Below, one piece after another: positions 51,136-59,886 of a stretch of DNA of 64,000 nucleotides. Origin of the DNA: Chitinophaga silvisoli (GTDB taxonomy: Bacteria > Bacteroidota > Bacteroidia > Chitinophagales > Chitinophagaceae); NCBI RefSeq assembly GCF_003412465.1, contig NZ_QTJV01000009.1, forward strand, positions 124,001-188,000, read 5' to 3'. Made by a program: the position numbers and the translations under genes. The notes below the pieces were generated by a model. The model had not been told where the DNA came from, made no database searches, and saw nothing but the letters and a program-made list of their open reading frames with translations. The first letter of the stretch is position 1; each line of letters opens with the position of its first letter.

Positions 51136-54100
51136 TTATAACTTAATACTAACACCAGTGCTTACTACCCTTTGCAGCGGATAACTGTAAGGTTGTACCT
51201 CTGGATCCATGCCTTTAAATCCTGCGATGGTAAAGAGGTTTTCACCATCCACGAATATTTTGAGGCCGGAGATGCGGATTCTCTTCAGCAGACTATAAGG
51301 CAGTGAATACCCGATTTCTGCATTCTTAAGTCTTACGTAGTTACCATTCTTCAGGTAGAAGGTAGAGAACATGGTATTGTTGTTCGTAGCGGATACTGCC
51401 AGTCTGGATAAAGTCGCTTCATTGGCAGTTTCCGGTGTCCAGCGGCCCGTTGCATTTTCATACACCTGGCCATTGGTGGTGTTATAATCCATACCGAAAT
51501 GAGTCACGGCATTGTTCAGTGCACTGATCTGCCTGTTGCCTACTCCCTGTATGAGGAAACTAAAATTGAATCCCTTGTAATTACCCCCCAGGGTGATACC
51601 GAAGAAAGCCAGTGGTTTGGTACCACCGATGGTAGACTGGTCAAATGCATCAATGACCCCATCCCCATTCAGATCTTTGTACTTGATATCTCCGGGTTGC
51701 GGAGTATAACCGGCAATGTGTGCACTACCGGCGGCATCTTCTGCATTCTGGTAGAGGCCTAGTGAGGTATAGCCATAAAATGTACCTGATACCGGCAAAC
51801 CTGTTCTCCTGTTCCAGGCATAAGGAGTAGCCAGTTCATCGTTGTAGATGATCTTAGAGTAAGCCAGGTTACCATTTGTAGTCACGAAGTAGTTAAAATT
51901 GCCCAGGTGATTATTGTAGGTAAGTGACAGTTCAAAACCATGGTACTGGTTCTTACCGATATTCTCCAGGGGATAACCTGTACCCAGCAATGCAATAGAA
52001 TTACCACGGTAGCCCAGGATATCTGAATACACATCATGGTAGTAATCTGCTGCCAGCAATAAGTGATTCCGGAAGAAAGAGATGTCCGTACCTACATCAA
52101 ACTTATTTCCTTTTTCCCAGGTGATATAAGGATTGGCCAGGGAACCTTCATACTGATAATATACGGTGGTATAACCGGTACCTACCTGGTAGTTTTTACT
52201 ATTGTTATTGGAAGAGTAGGTTTGAGAATAAGCGTAGTATAAAGATGCATTCAGATCAATATTGGCATTACCTGTTTTCGCATAAGTGGCTCTCCATTTC
52301 CAGCCACTGATCCATGGCAGGTTTTCTTTGATGAAGTCCTCATTGCCCATTTCCCAGCCCAGGCCTCCACCGTAAAATAATCCCCAGCGCTTGCCATCAG
52401 GATAACGGTTATTGCCGCTACCTATCAGGGTGGCGTTCACAAAGTATTTTTTGTTGTAATCATACCCTATTCTGCCACCCGCATTGGTAGTGGTAGATGC
52501 CAGGTCATAGTTGGCTACGACAGACTTACGGTCATACATCAGCTGCGCATCCACATTGCTCTTTTCGAAGGTCCTGTTGTAGTTCAGGCTACCCTGTGCA
52601 TATGACTGACGGGAAGTAAATACAGTACGGAAAGCATTGTTCTGTGAGGTAGTGGTACCATAGATCACATAAGCGCTGTCTATATAACCGTAAGATGGAT
52701 TCTGTAAACTCCTGTCCAGCGCGGTGATAGACTGGTAGGCCAGGTTGCCCTTTATCTTGAAGGTCAAACCCTTCAACACGCTATTCAGGTTATAATTCAG
52801 GTCTAAATTCGCAAGAATGTCATTCGTGTTATTCTGGGTGTAGCCGGAATACTGTGCTCTTGACAGGAGGTTGTTGCTGTACGGACCACCATTCCCACCT
52901 ATGTTGTTCCCACCAAAGGTACCATTGCGGTTGTAGATGGGATAGGCATTATTAGGCGTAGAGAAGAGCGCATTCAGCAGGCCATTGTAATCATTACCAG
53001 GCTCACGGGTGTTCTGTACACGACCGAACAATTGCAGGTCTACATTCAGGTTCTGGTTCACCTGTACCCCGATGTCGGAGTTGATGACATAACGTTTCAG
53101 ACTATTGTTCGTGCTGTAAGAGATATCCGGACTTGTTTTGAAAATCCCCTCCTGGTCAAAGTAACTGAGAGATACAGAATAGCGGGCTACGTTGGTACCA
53201 CCATTCACATTCAGTTTGTAATTGGAGATCGGTGTGTAATCTTTCAGAATAGTCTTGAACCAGTTGATATCAGGATGACCATAAGGATCGGTATGATTCT
53301 TATAAGCATTGAAATCTTCTGCGCTGTACAGGGCTGGCTTACCATCATTCATCAGCGTTTCGTTCAGCAGGTAAGCGTATTGATAAGCAGGCAATGGTTT
53401 GGGTAAGCCTATTGACTGCTGCATCCCTGTCTGCGCGGTGAAAGTGATATGCGGGCGGCCCATCTCCCCTCTCCGGGTAGTGACCAGCATTACCGGGCGG
53501 GAACTGTTATTGCCTAATAATAAGGTAGACAAACCATCTTTCAATATAGAAATAGACTCGATGGACTCAGGATCGATAGAAGATATTTCTCTTTGTACCC
53601 CGTCAATCACAGTCACCGGCGTTTGCCCGCGTACACTCAGGCTAATCTCAGAGTTATCAGTAGAGCGGTTATTATTGGAAGAAGCATTCACAAGTGTTTG
53701 TCCGATGATGGCGGAAGAAGAGATCTCACTAACATTGAAAGAAGTGAACCCGCTGTTTTGTTTGGTATACACACCTGCCAGCTGGCCGGGAAAAGCGTAT
53801 ACATATAAGGATGCAGGTGTAGTAGTCAGCTGTTTGGTATAGATGGTAGACACGGAACCCAGTACTTTGGAGCGGTCTACTTTTTCATACAGCATGTCTA
53901 TCTGCTGCGGAGATTTTAAGAAGGCATCCGTCAGCTGCACCGTCATTTCGGCACTGGCTTTCAGCTCACGGGTATAGTAGTCTTTCCACAGGAACACAAG
54001 CACGGTACCGGGAGGGGTCTCTACATGAAACTCCCCGTTTGCATCAGTAAATACTTCTTTCTTTGTATCCTTCACCATGACCTTTACGCCGGCCATAGGT

Positions 54101-54213
54101 TCGCTGAATTCATTGACAACAGTGCCATTGATGCCGGACTTCTTTGTGTCCTGTGCAAAGATCTTTTGTTGCGTTATGGCAAACAGGCAGATCAGGCAAA
54201 ATATGTAGCGCAT
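51136..54213 (-). CDS. SusC-type TonB-linked receptor (first set)
   Basis: The 1025-residue product begins MRYIFCLICLFAITQQKIFA (ATG 54213) with signal cleavage after about IFAQ. It has the carboxypeptidase-like domain (GINGTVVNEFSEPMAGVKVM), the plug (VRGQTPVTVIDGVQREISSI, DPESIESISILKDGLSTLLL) and the barrel ending in VVSTGVSIKL. It partners the SusD at 49368. The usual TonB box is not clear. Two further in-frame starts (54219, 54225) exist; I choose the last because it gives a clean signal peptide. It begins two bases after the DUF4961 stop. Confidence 0.9.
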   Translation of the reverse strand: MRYIFCLICLFAITQQKIFAQDTKKSGINGTVVNEFSEPMAGVKVMVKDTKKEVFTDANGEFHVETPPGTVLVFLWKDYYTRELKASAEMTVQLTDAFLKSPQQIDMLYEKVDRSKVLGSVSTIYTKQLTTTPASLYVYAFPGQLAGVYTKQNSGFTSFNVSEISSSAIIGQTLVNASSNNNRSTDNSEISLSVRGQTPVTVIDGVQREISSIDPESIESISILKDGLSTLLLGNNSSRPVMLVTTRRGEMGRPHITFTAQTGMQQSIGLPKPLPAYQYAYLLNETLMNDGKPALYSAEDFNAYKNHTDPYGHPDINWFKTILKDYTPISNYKLNVNGGTNVARYSVSLSYFDQEGIFKTSPDISYSTNNSLKRYVINSDIGVQVNQNLNVDLQLFGRVQNTREPGNDYNGLLNALFSTPNNAYPIYNRNGTFGGNNIGGNGGPYSNNLLSRAQYSGYTQNNTNDILANLDLNYNLNSVLKGLTFKIKGNLAYQSITALDRSLQNPSYGYIDSAYVIYGTTTSQNNAFRTVFTSRQSYAQGSLNYNRTFEKSNVDAQLMYDRKSVVANYDLASTTTNAGGRIGYDYNKKYFVNATLIGSGNNRYPDGKRWGLFYGGGLGWEMGNEDFIKENLPWISGWKWRATYAKTGNANIDLNASLYYAYSQTYSSNNNSKNYQVGTGYTTVYYQYEGSLANPYITWEKGNKFDVGTDISFFRNHLLLAADYYHDVYSDILGYRGNSIALLGTGYPLENIGKNQYHGFELSLTYNNHLGNFNYFVTTNGNLAYSKIIYNDELATPYAWNRRTGLPVSGTFYGYTSLGLYQNAEDAAGSAHIAGYTPQPGDIKYKDLNGDGVIDAFDQSTIGGTKPLAFFGITLGGNYKGFNFSFLIQGVGNRQISALNNAVTHFGMDYNTTNGQVYENATGRWTPETANEATLSRLAVSATNNNTMFSTFYLKNGNYVRLKNAEIGYSLPYSLLKRIRISGLKIFVDGENLFTIAGFKGMDPEVQPYSYPLQRVVSTGVSIKL

Positions 54214-54215
54214 AA

Positions 54216-55232
54216 TCATCCACATTTAAATTTGTAAGTGAAAGGAGCAGTGGTGTTACCATATCCCACCTGTTTGGTGCCGGTCTTATCTGTGATGAAA
54301 TAAGTCATGTTGGTAAGGGTCTGGTTATCGCTGATACCGAAGAATGAGCGGGGCCAGATCGTAATTTCATAGCGGCCACTCCCAACACCTTCCATCAGTG
54401 TTTTAGCAGTCTGTTCGCAGATGGTAATTGTCTGACCATCGTTGGTAGTGCCGGTAGCACAGAGGTACACTTCATCACTGCCGGAGAGTGCTGTCTCAGT
54501 TACATTAGAGTCGAATGAGATGGTGACCAGGTCATTGTCCAGCGACTTTGGCGGAGAGATTGTAGTGAGTTGAGGATTGCAGAAGTCAACCAGGTCGCCG
54601 CTGCCACCCGTTACGGTAAAGCAGTCGCCTATGTACTGGTTGTAATATTCTGCAGTAGGACCATAGCCTTCATCGAAATAGGTATCGGAGGTAAAGCCAT
54701 TGGTGGTATTCGCTACTACATAAGCGAGTTTTACAACAGTTGGATTATCATCAGCACCTACTTTCAGGTTGATGAAAATGGAACCGGTGATCTTGTCGCC
54801 ATTGGCATAGGTAAAGGGATTATCGCTTTGCATGACCACCCATTCCATATCGTCGATCAGGTTGCCGGCGATGCCAAAGGTAGCTCTCATATAATCAGGC
54901 CAGTTCTTGCCATCTCCGTGAGCAGCAAGCGTAGTGAGTGGTACCATGGTGAAGGAGCCATCGCCCTTGCTGCTCTTGTAGGTAGCGGTCATATTCTGTG
55001 TACCTTTCCAGCCTTTGGGCATCAGTACACCGAGTATCAGGCGGTCGCTACCCCCGGAGTTGCAGGATTCATCAATATCCAGTTGGATGGGAACTACATC
55101 ACCTACCTTGGCGGACGCAGGGATGGTAACTTTAGAAATCTTTATATGACAGAAGCTGAAGACTATGCCGATAAGGAGTAATGCGGACAGCATCCAGATC
55201 TTACGTCCTTTGATATTTAAACGTGGAAGCAT
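54216..55232 (-). CDS. DUF4961-family surface protein
   Basis: The 338-residue product begins MLPRLNIKGRKIWMLSALLL, with one hydrophobic segment and a following Cys (SFCHIKISKV) that may be a lipoprotein site. The core (TIPASAKVGDVVPIQLDIDE, LILGVLMPKGWKGTQNMTAT, then TYFDEGYGPTAEYYNQYIGD) and the ending (TAPFTYKFKCG) match DUF4961, a Bacteroidota family that occurs next to DUF5004 in polysaccharide loci. Function unknown; a surface glycan-binding role is inferred. The frame is open upstream to 55274 but overlaps the preceding gene; ATG 55232 fits. Confidence 0.78.
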   Translation of the reverse strand: MLPRLNIKGRKIWMLSALLLIGIVFSFCHIKISKVTIPASAKVGDVVPIQLDIDESCNSGGSDRLILGVLMPKGWKGTQNMTATYKSSKGDGSFTMVPLTTLAAHGDGKNWPDYMRATFGIAGNLIDDMEWVVMQSDNPFTYANGDKITGSIFINLKVGADDNPTVVKLAYVVANTTNGFTSDTYFDEGYGPTAEYYNQYIGDCFTVTGGSGDLVDFCNPQLTTISPPKSLDNDLVTISFDSNVTETALSGSDEVYLCATGTTNDGQTITICEQTAKTLMEGVGSGRYEITIWPRSFFGISDNQTLTNMTYFITDKTGTKQVGYGNTTAPFTYKFKCG

Positions 55233-55239
55233 AAAATTA

Positions 55240-55662
55240 TCAGTTATCTTTTTCCAGTGTGTAGATATATGCATTCAGATCACAGCCAGGCACGAAAGTG
55301 AGATTCAGCTGCCGGATACCTGCCGTAGTGATGTAATTGAAAGAAGTGGCGACAGCCGTTCCTCCCTGCGGTGTGAACGTGATCTTGAACGGATAGGCAG
55401 GATCATCCAGGGAATAGGTGCCGTTTGTATTCACGAGGAAAGGAATTTTGTTTACGATGGTATAGTTACCGGCAGAATCGAACTTCACGCGGAATTGTGT
55501 GAAGTCAAATGCGCTGGTGATATCAGTACCGTTCCTGGTAGCTTTCAGGACCTTCCAGCTGCCGGAGATGTTTTTAGGCGCTTCGCCTACGGGAGAGATC
55601 TCTTCCACCTTGCAGGCGTACAGCAGCAGACAAAAGGTTGTAAGAATAAAATAACATTTCAT
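55240..55662 (-). CDS. DUF5004-family lipoprotein
   Basis: The 140-residue product begins MKCYFILTTFCLLLYACKVE, a lipoprotein signal, followed by the DUF5004/lipocalin-like pattern: KNISGSWKVLKATRNGTDIT, FTQFRVKFDSAGNYTIVNKI and YPFKITFTPQGGTAVATSFN. It is likely a small beta-barrel on the surface. It lies 18 bases after the SusD1 stop and 7 before the DUF4961 start. Function unknown, probably glycan binding. Confidence 0.8.
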   Translation of the reverse strand: MKCYFILTTFCLLLYACKVEEISPVGEAPKNISGSWKVLKATRNGTDITSAFDFTQFRVKFDSAGNYTIVNKIPFLVNTNGTYSLDDPAYPFKITFTPQGGTAVATSFNYITTAGIRQLNLTFVPGCDLNAYIYTLEKDN

Positions 55663-55680
55663 ACATGGAATGATTAAAGA

Positions 55681-57462
55681 TTAGTAACCCGGATTCTGTA
55701 CCAGTTCTGAAGATTTACCTGTTTCAGATAAAGGGAATGGCCACAGGTACATAGCAGGACGGAAATTGTGTTTGGTCACATTGAAAACCTTGTAGCTTAC
55801 AGTGCCATTAGCACGGTCTACTTCCATGCCCTGTGATTGAATATTTTCCGTCTGCGGAGCAATCTTCCATCTTCTTACATCCCAGAAACGATGGCCTTCG
55901 TAAGCAAGTTCTATCCGTCTTTCATTTTGAATATAGGTCCTCATTTCTGACTGGGAAAGGCCTGAAGGAAGCTGATAGGGATCCAGGCCGGCACGCTCAC
56001 GGATAGCTTCAACAGCCGCATATACATTGCCGGTAGGCCCTTCGAATTCATTGGCAGCTTCGGCATAGTTGAGCAGAATTTCAGCATATCGCATCAGGGG
56101 CTGCACCCTGTCGGAACCATGGTTGATCGTAGCTGCGATGGCTTCAGGATCCAGCATCTTGTTGTTGTAATAACCCGTAAGTGTACCCTGGTGAACGGCA
56201 TCCTGGCCAGTAGAAACACCATTATAGGTGCCCACATAAATATTTACAGGAGCCGAACCGTTTGTCTGACCATTGCTGGTACGTACCAGCAATACCGTTT
56301 GATCGTGGATAATGCTGTAATCCAACCGCGGATCACGGTTCTTGTAAGGATCATTCGGATCATAACCGGAAGATGGATCAGTAATGAGTTTACCATTCTT
56401 CATAGGAAAGGCATCCACCAATCCCTGGTAAGGGAAAGAACCCTGGCCATTACTACCTCTTGACGGGGGCAGGAACAGGTTTTCGAAGTCACTGTTGCCC
56501 GTAGGGCGCATGAGCTGGAAAATGTATTCCGTGTTCACACGCTGTGGGAACAGGCCCTGGAAACCGTAACCCGGACTGCTGGTCTGATAATCATTTTTGG
56601 TGTTCAGTGTATAGGTGCCCAGTGTGATCACAGCCTGTGCTGCATCTTCAGCCAGTTTCCAGCGGTTCATGTCAGCTGTAGGATAACCTACCAGGGCTGG
56701 ATCTACACTTACACCACCACCTGGCCCCGCATCGGCCGGTAAGGTAGTACCATTAAATAAAGGGCTGGCTGCATACAACAAGATCCTTGCTTTCAATGCC
56801 AGGCAGGCACCTTTGGAGGCGCGGCCATAGTTGAGACCGGATTGTGTAACAGGCAGAATAGAACCGGCAGCATCCAATTCGGAGAGAATGTAGTTCACAC
56901 ATTCCTCGTAGGTGCTCCTTTTTGCCACAATAGGCTTATCATAGGATAGTAAAGTATCGCCTACAAGCGGTACACCCGCATAGTGTTGTACAAGTATGGC
57001 ATAATACCAGGCACGCAGGAAACGGGCTTCCGCGATCATCTGTGTTTTATATGCCTGTCGCAAGGGTGCATTGCCAATGTTCTTCAGCAGTACATTGACA
57101 GCACGGATCTGTGAATAGCAGGTTTTGTAAGGCTCTTCTCCAATAATACCTGCGTTGACAGTCCCCGTGGCAAACTGCGTAGCTGGTGTGGAAAAGGCGT
57201 GAGAAGGCTCGGCTTCATCACAGGCAGCTTCCAGTCCGCCACATGTAATGAAGTTGTAGGAGAAGCGGCTAAGACTTGCGCTCAGTCCTACATTGGAGTA
57301 AATGTTGGCAAGGAATCCCACAGTCCTGGAACTATCGCCAAATACACTTTTTTCATCCAGGTTCGTGGTAGTGGTGGCTGCCAGAAATCCTTCCTTTCTG
57401 CAGGAAGAATATATGAGAGCTGTTGCCATTAGTATAAAAACGGGAATACAGCGTTTTATCAT
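55681..57462 (-). CDS. SusD-type lipoprotein (first gene of the internal transcription unit)
   Basis: The 593-residue product begins MIKRCIPVFILMATALIYSS followed by Cys, a lipoprotein signal. The SusD pattern includes LRQAYKTQMIAEARFLRAWY, YAILVQHYAGVPLVGDTLLS, YGRASKGACLALKARILLYA, MRYAEILLNYAEAANEFEGP and RRIELAYEGHRFWDVRRWKI. No SusC gene precedes it on this strand, which is unusual. A long 5' leader of about 160 bases separates it from the likely promoter at 57629-57660. Confidence 0.92.
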   Translation of the reverse strand: MIKRCIPVFILMATALIYSSCRKEGFLAATTTTNLDEKSVFGDSSRTVGFLANIYSNVGLSASLSRFSYNFITCGGLEAACDEAEPSHAFSTPATQFATGTVNAGIIGEEPYKTCYSQIRAVNVLLKNIGNAPLRQAYKTQMIAEARFLRAWYYAILVQHYAGVPLVGDTLLSYDKPIVAKRSTYEECVNYILSELDAAGSILPVTQSGLNYGRASKGACLALKARILLYAASPLFNGTTLPADAGPGGGVSVDPALVGYPTADMNRWKLAEDAAQAVITLGTYTLNTKNDYQTSSPGYGFQGLFPQRVNTEYIFQLMRPTGNSDFENLFLPPSRGSNGQGSFPYQGLVDAFPMKNGKLITDPSSGYDPNDPYKNRDPRLDYSIIHDQTVLLVRTSNGQTNGSAPVNIYVGTYNGVSTGQDAVHQGTLTGYYNNKMLDPEAIAATINHGSDRVQPLMRYAEILLNYAEAANEFEGPTGNVYAAVEAIRERAGLDPYQLPSGLSQSEMRTYIQNERRIELAYEGHRFWDVRRWKIAPQTENIQSQGMEVDRANGTVSYKVFNVTKHNFRPAMYLWPFPLSETGKSSELVQNPGY

Positions 57463-57541
57463 AAATGGGCGTAATTTATTTGTATCAGAATAATTGTAGT
57501 GATAACGTGGTATAGTTTCTTATGGTTCACTCTTTTAATCA

Positions 57542-57557
57542 GTTAAACCGATTTAGC
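57542..57557. promoter_or_regulatory. LacI-type operator, distal copy
   Basis: GTTAAACCGATTTAGC, an imperfect palindrome with central CG, 15 of 16 identical to the copy exactly 100 bases away. LacI-family proteins use such AAACCGGTTT sites. Confidence 0.75.
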
Positions 57558-57628
57558 AAAATAAAAACGTGAAATCCTTATCCCCCTCTTTTTCTTAGTC
57601 CTGTTCTGGTTGATTATTTGTTATGCCA

Positions 57629-57660
57629 CTAAAGTACAATTGTTAAACCGGTTTAGCAAA
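57629..57660 (-). promoter_or_regulatory. Promoter of the SusD/SusC operon
   Basis: On the minus strand TTTG (57657-57660) is followed after 20 bases by TACTTTAG (57629-57636), one base off the TAnnTTTG consensus. The palindrome at 57642-57657 lies between the two boxes, so a bound repressor would block the polymerase. The next start codon is 167 bases downstream. Confidence 0.7.
57642..57657. promoter_or_regulatory. LacI-type operator, promoter-overlapping copy
   Basis: GTTAAACCGGTTTAGC holds the full palindrome TAAACCGGTTTA. It lies inside the promoter and shows that the regulated unit begins at the SusD gene. The LacI-family gene at 38412 is the natural partner. Confidence 0.8.
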
Positions 57661-57669
57661 TTAAAATTG

Positions 57670-58482
57670 TTATTTTTTCTTATTGAAATAATTATGGAAG
57701 AACAATGCCTGATATTGAATAGAATTGGACCAGTATTCCCATGTATGCCCACCGGGTCTTACGGTATAATCGTGTGGAATATTCCGCTCCAGCAGCTTTT
57801 CATGAAGCCTGTCATTACAATTATGGAAAAAGTCTTCCGATCCGCAATCGATGGTAAGCTCCAGTAAATTCGGCGTGAGGAGGTAAAGCATGTTAATCAC
57901 ACTGTTTTGCTCCCAGCGCTCCGGGCTTTCACTATATTTGCCGAGCAGTTTTTCCAGGTCCCAGTTCAGGGGAAAGGGACGCAGATCTACTCCCCCGCTC
58001 ATACTCCCTGCAGCACCAAAGGTATTGGGATGGCGGAAAGCAAGGAATAAGGCACCGTGTCCTCCCATACTGAGGCCCGTAATTGCCCTGCCACTTCGAT
58101 TGGCTATGGTGGAATAGTGCTGATCAATCCAGTTGATCAGCTCTGTTCCAACATAAGTTTCATACTTAGATCCTTTCTTCACTTCACTATCAATGTACCA
58201 GCTGCCAAAGTCCCCATCAGGGCACACTATGATCATATGATACTGATCTGTCAGCGTGGCAAATGCCGGATCCTTTGTAATCCAGTCACTGTAGTTGCCA
58301 CTATATCCGTGTAACAGGTACAATACCGGGTAGTGCTGACTGCTGCTATAATCAGACGGGGTAACGACCACCGCCTTGATTTCCTTGTGCATCGACGCAC
58401 TGTAGGTATGTACAGTATCTACTTTTGCAGCTGACAGCCGAGTCGTGCTCAGTATAAAAAGTAACGATAAGAGATGTCTCAT
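57670..58482 (-). CDS. Secreted alpha/beta-hydrolase esterase (esterase D-like)
   Basis: The 270-residue product has a signal peptide (MRHLLSLLFILSTTRLSAAK). The pattern YPVLYLLHGYSGNYSDWITK, then GRAITGLSMGGHGALFLAFR (nucleophile Ser in GLSMGG), and the later 'DCGSEDFFHNCNDRLHEKLL' with Asp and RPGGHTWEYWSNSI with His matches the catalytic triad of bacterial feruloyl/acetyl esterases (PF00756). It would remove acyl groups from polysaccharide. It starts 7 bases after the SGNH gene stop. Confidence 0.88.
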   Translation of the reverse strand: MRHLLSLLFILSTTRLSAAKVDTVHTYSASMHKEIKAVVVTPSDYSSSQHYPVLYLLHGYSGNYSDWITKDPAFATLTDQYHMIIVCPDGDFGSWYIDSEVKKGSKYETYVGTELINWIDQHYSTIANRSGRAITGLSMGGHGALFLAFRHPNTFGAAGSMSGGVDLRPFPLNWDLEKLLGKYSESPERWEQNSVINMLYLLTPNLLELTIDCGSEDFFHNCNDRLHEKLLERNIPHDYTVRPGGHTWEYWSNSIQYQALFFHNYFNKKK

Positions 58483-58489
58483 ATTCAGG

Positions 58490-59875
58490 TTATCTTGCTG
58501 CAACAAGGGTTACTTTGTGCAACTGAGGTTTATTGATTTCGTAAATTTTATTGATCAGTACATCCTGCTCCTGTTGCCATACCTCACGTAAGGATTTGTA
58601 GCGTGAGCGGGTATAGTTATCCCTGTTACCTGCCACAAAAATGTTGCTGGCAGCAAAGGCATTCACGGAGTCCATAGCAGCATTGTTATCTTTGTACAGC
58701 AGGCCTTTACCTTTCAGGAAATCGTAGTTCATCCAGGCATACATCCTGGTCCTTCTTTCAATCTCCCAACGCTCTTCGTTCATTTCACGGATTTGAATCG
58801 CCTGCTGGTATTCCGGGGTACGGGTGTTTTCTGCCAGGTTGATTCCGGCACCGAGTTCACTGGCATCGTAGGCACCTACCTCTTCGCCATCCATAAGCAG
58901 CTTGTATTTACCGGCTTTCAAACCGCTTACCTGCAGTATTTCCTGGTTAAACTCTTTATTGAAAGGCACCACTTTCAGTGCATCGGCTTGTTTGTGCAAC
59001 TGGCCCCAGCCACGTGGAATGGTATCCAATGGATAAGGCAGAGACTGTGCAAGGTAATTGAAGCTCACCCCATCCGCAGTAGTCGTTACCTTGCTAATCT
59101 GGCAGTTGGTAGCGGTTTTCACCTGTTTGCCTGCTGCATCTACATGAATCACTGCAACGGGTTTGTTCTCCAGCCCCTGCGCTTTCAGGAACAGGTAAGC
59201 CATGACCATATGCCCATCGTTGTCAGGATGAATACGATCACTGGGAGTAAGGCTGAAAGTGGAATCCTTCTGTTGCTCACGTTGATTGATACTCATCATC
59301 GGATGGTAAAAATCTACGAAAGCCCAGCCATTCTTCTTCGCCGCCTGCTCCTGGAAAGCGACTATTTCTGTCAGGGCCTCGGTTTTATTAGGAAATCGGT
59401 TCTTATCGTTGAACTTAGAAGTGTAATCATATGGAGAACCACCGATAAAGATCTTCCTGATATCGGACCTTTGCTTCAGTTTTTCTTCAATTTTGCCATA
59501 ATATTTGTAGGAGTTGGCAATTCGTTGCTGCATGGTATCCTTACCATCTGCACGGTACCATTCAAAATATCCTGAATCGTTCATACCCCAGGTCAATGTG
59601 AGCACGGTGGGTTTCTTCGACAATACATCCTCATCAAAACGCTCATAGATCTGCTGCGCCACATCTCCGCCAATCCCTGCATTCACACAGGTGATCCTCC
59701 TTTCAGGGAAATGCGTCATGTAATACAACCAGATATAGGAATGGTAGTGTCCCCCATCTGTGATACTATTGCCAACGAATACAACACGGTCCCCTTTCTG
59801 AAAAGGTGCCGCCTGTCGTTGCGCGCTCGCCGTCATTGCACCGGCAGCCATGAACAGAATCAGTAATTTCTTCAT
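58490..59875 (-). CDS. SGNH/GDSL hydrolase, secreted
   Basis: The 461-residue product has a signal peptide (MKKLLILFMAAGAMTASAQR). The SGNH blocks are GDRVVFVGNSITDGGHYHSY (Ser in GNSITDGG), CVNAGIGGDVAQQIYERF, TLTWGMNDSGYFEW, and the Asp/His block PSDRIHPDNDGHMVMAYL. The C-terminal half (about 240-461) is a mixed domain found in plant-cell-wall esterases of this phylum. It probably deacetylates or deacylates glycans. It lies 11 bases after the GH92 stop. Confidence 0.86.
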   Translation of the reverse strand: MKKLLILFMAAGAMTASAQRQAAPFQKGDRVVFVGNSITDGGHYHSYIWLYYMTHFPERRITCVNAGIGGDVAQQIYERFDEDVLSKKPTVLTLTWGMNDSGYFEWYRADGKDTMQQRIANSYKYYGKIEEKLKQRSDIRKIFIGGSPYDYTSKFNDKNRFPNKTEALTEIVAFQEQAAKKNGWAFVDFYHPMMSINQREQQKDSTFSLTPSDRIHPDNDGHMVMAYLFLKAQGLENKPVAVIHVDAAGKQVKTATNCQISKVTTTADGVSFNYLAQSLPYPLDTIPRGWGQLHKQADALKVVPFNKEFNQEILQVSGLKAGKYKLLMDGEEVGAYDASELGAGINLAENTRTPEYQQAIQIREMNEERWEIERRTRMYAWMNYDFLKGKGLLYKDNNAAMDSVNAFAASNIFVAGNRDNYTRSRYKSLREVWQQEQDVLINKIYEINKPQLHKVTLVAAR

Positions 59876-59886
59876 GTGGATTTTAG

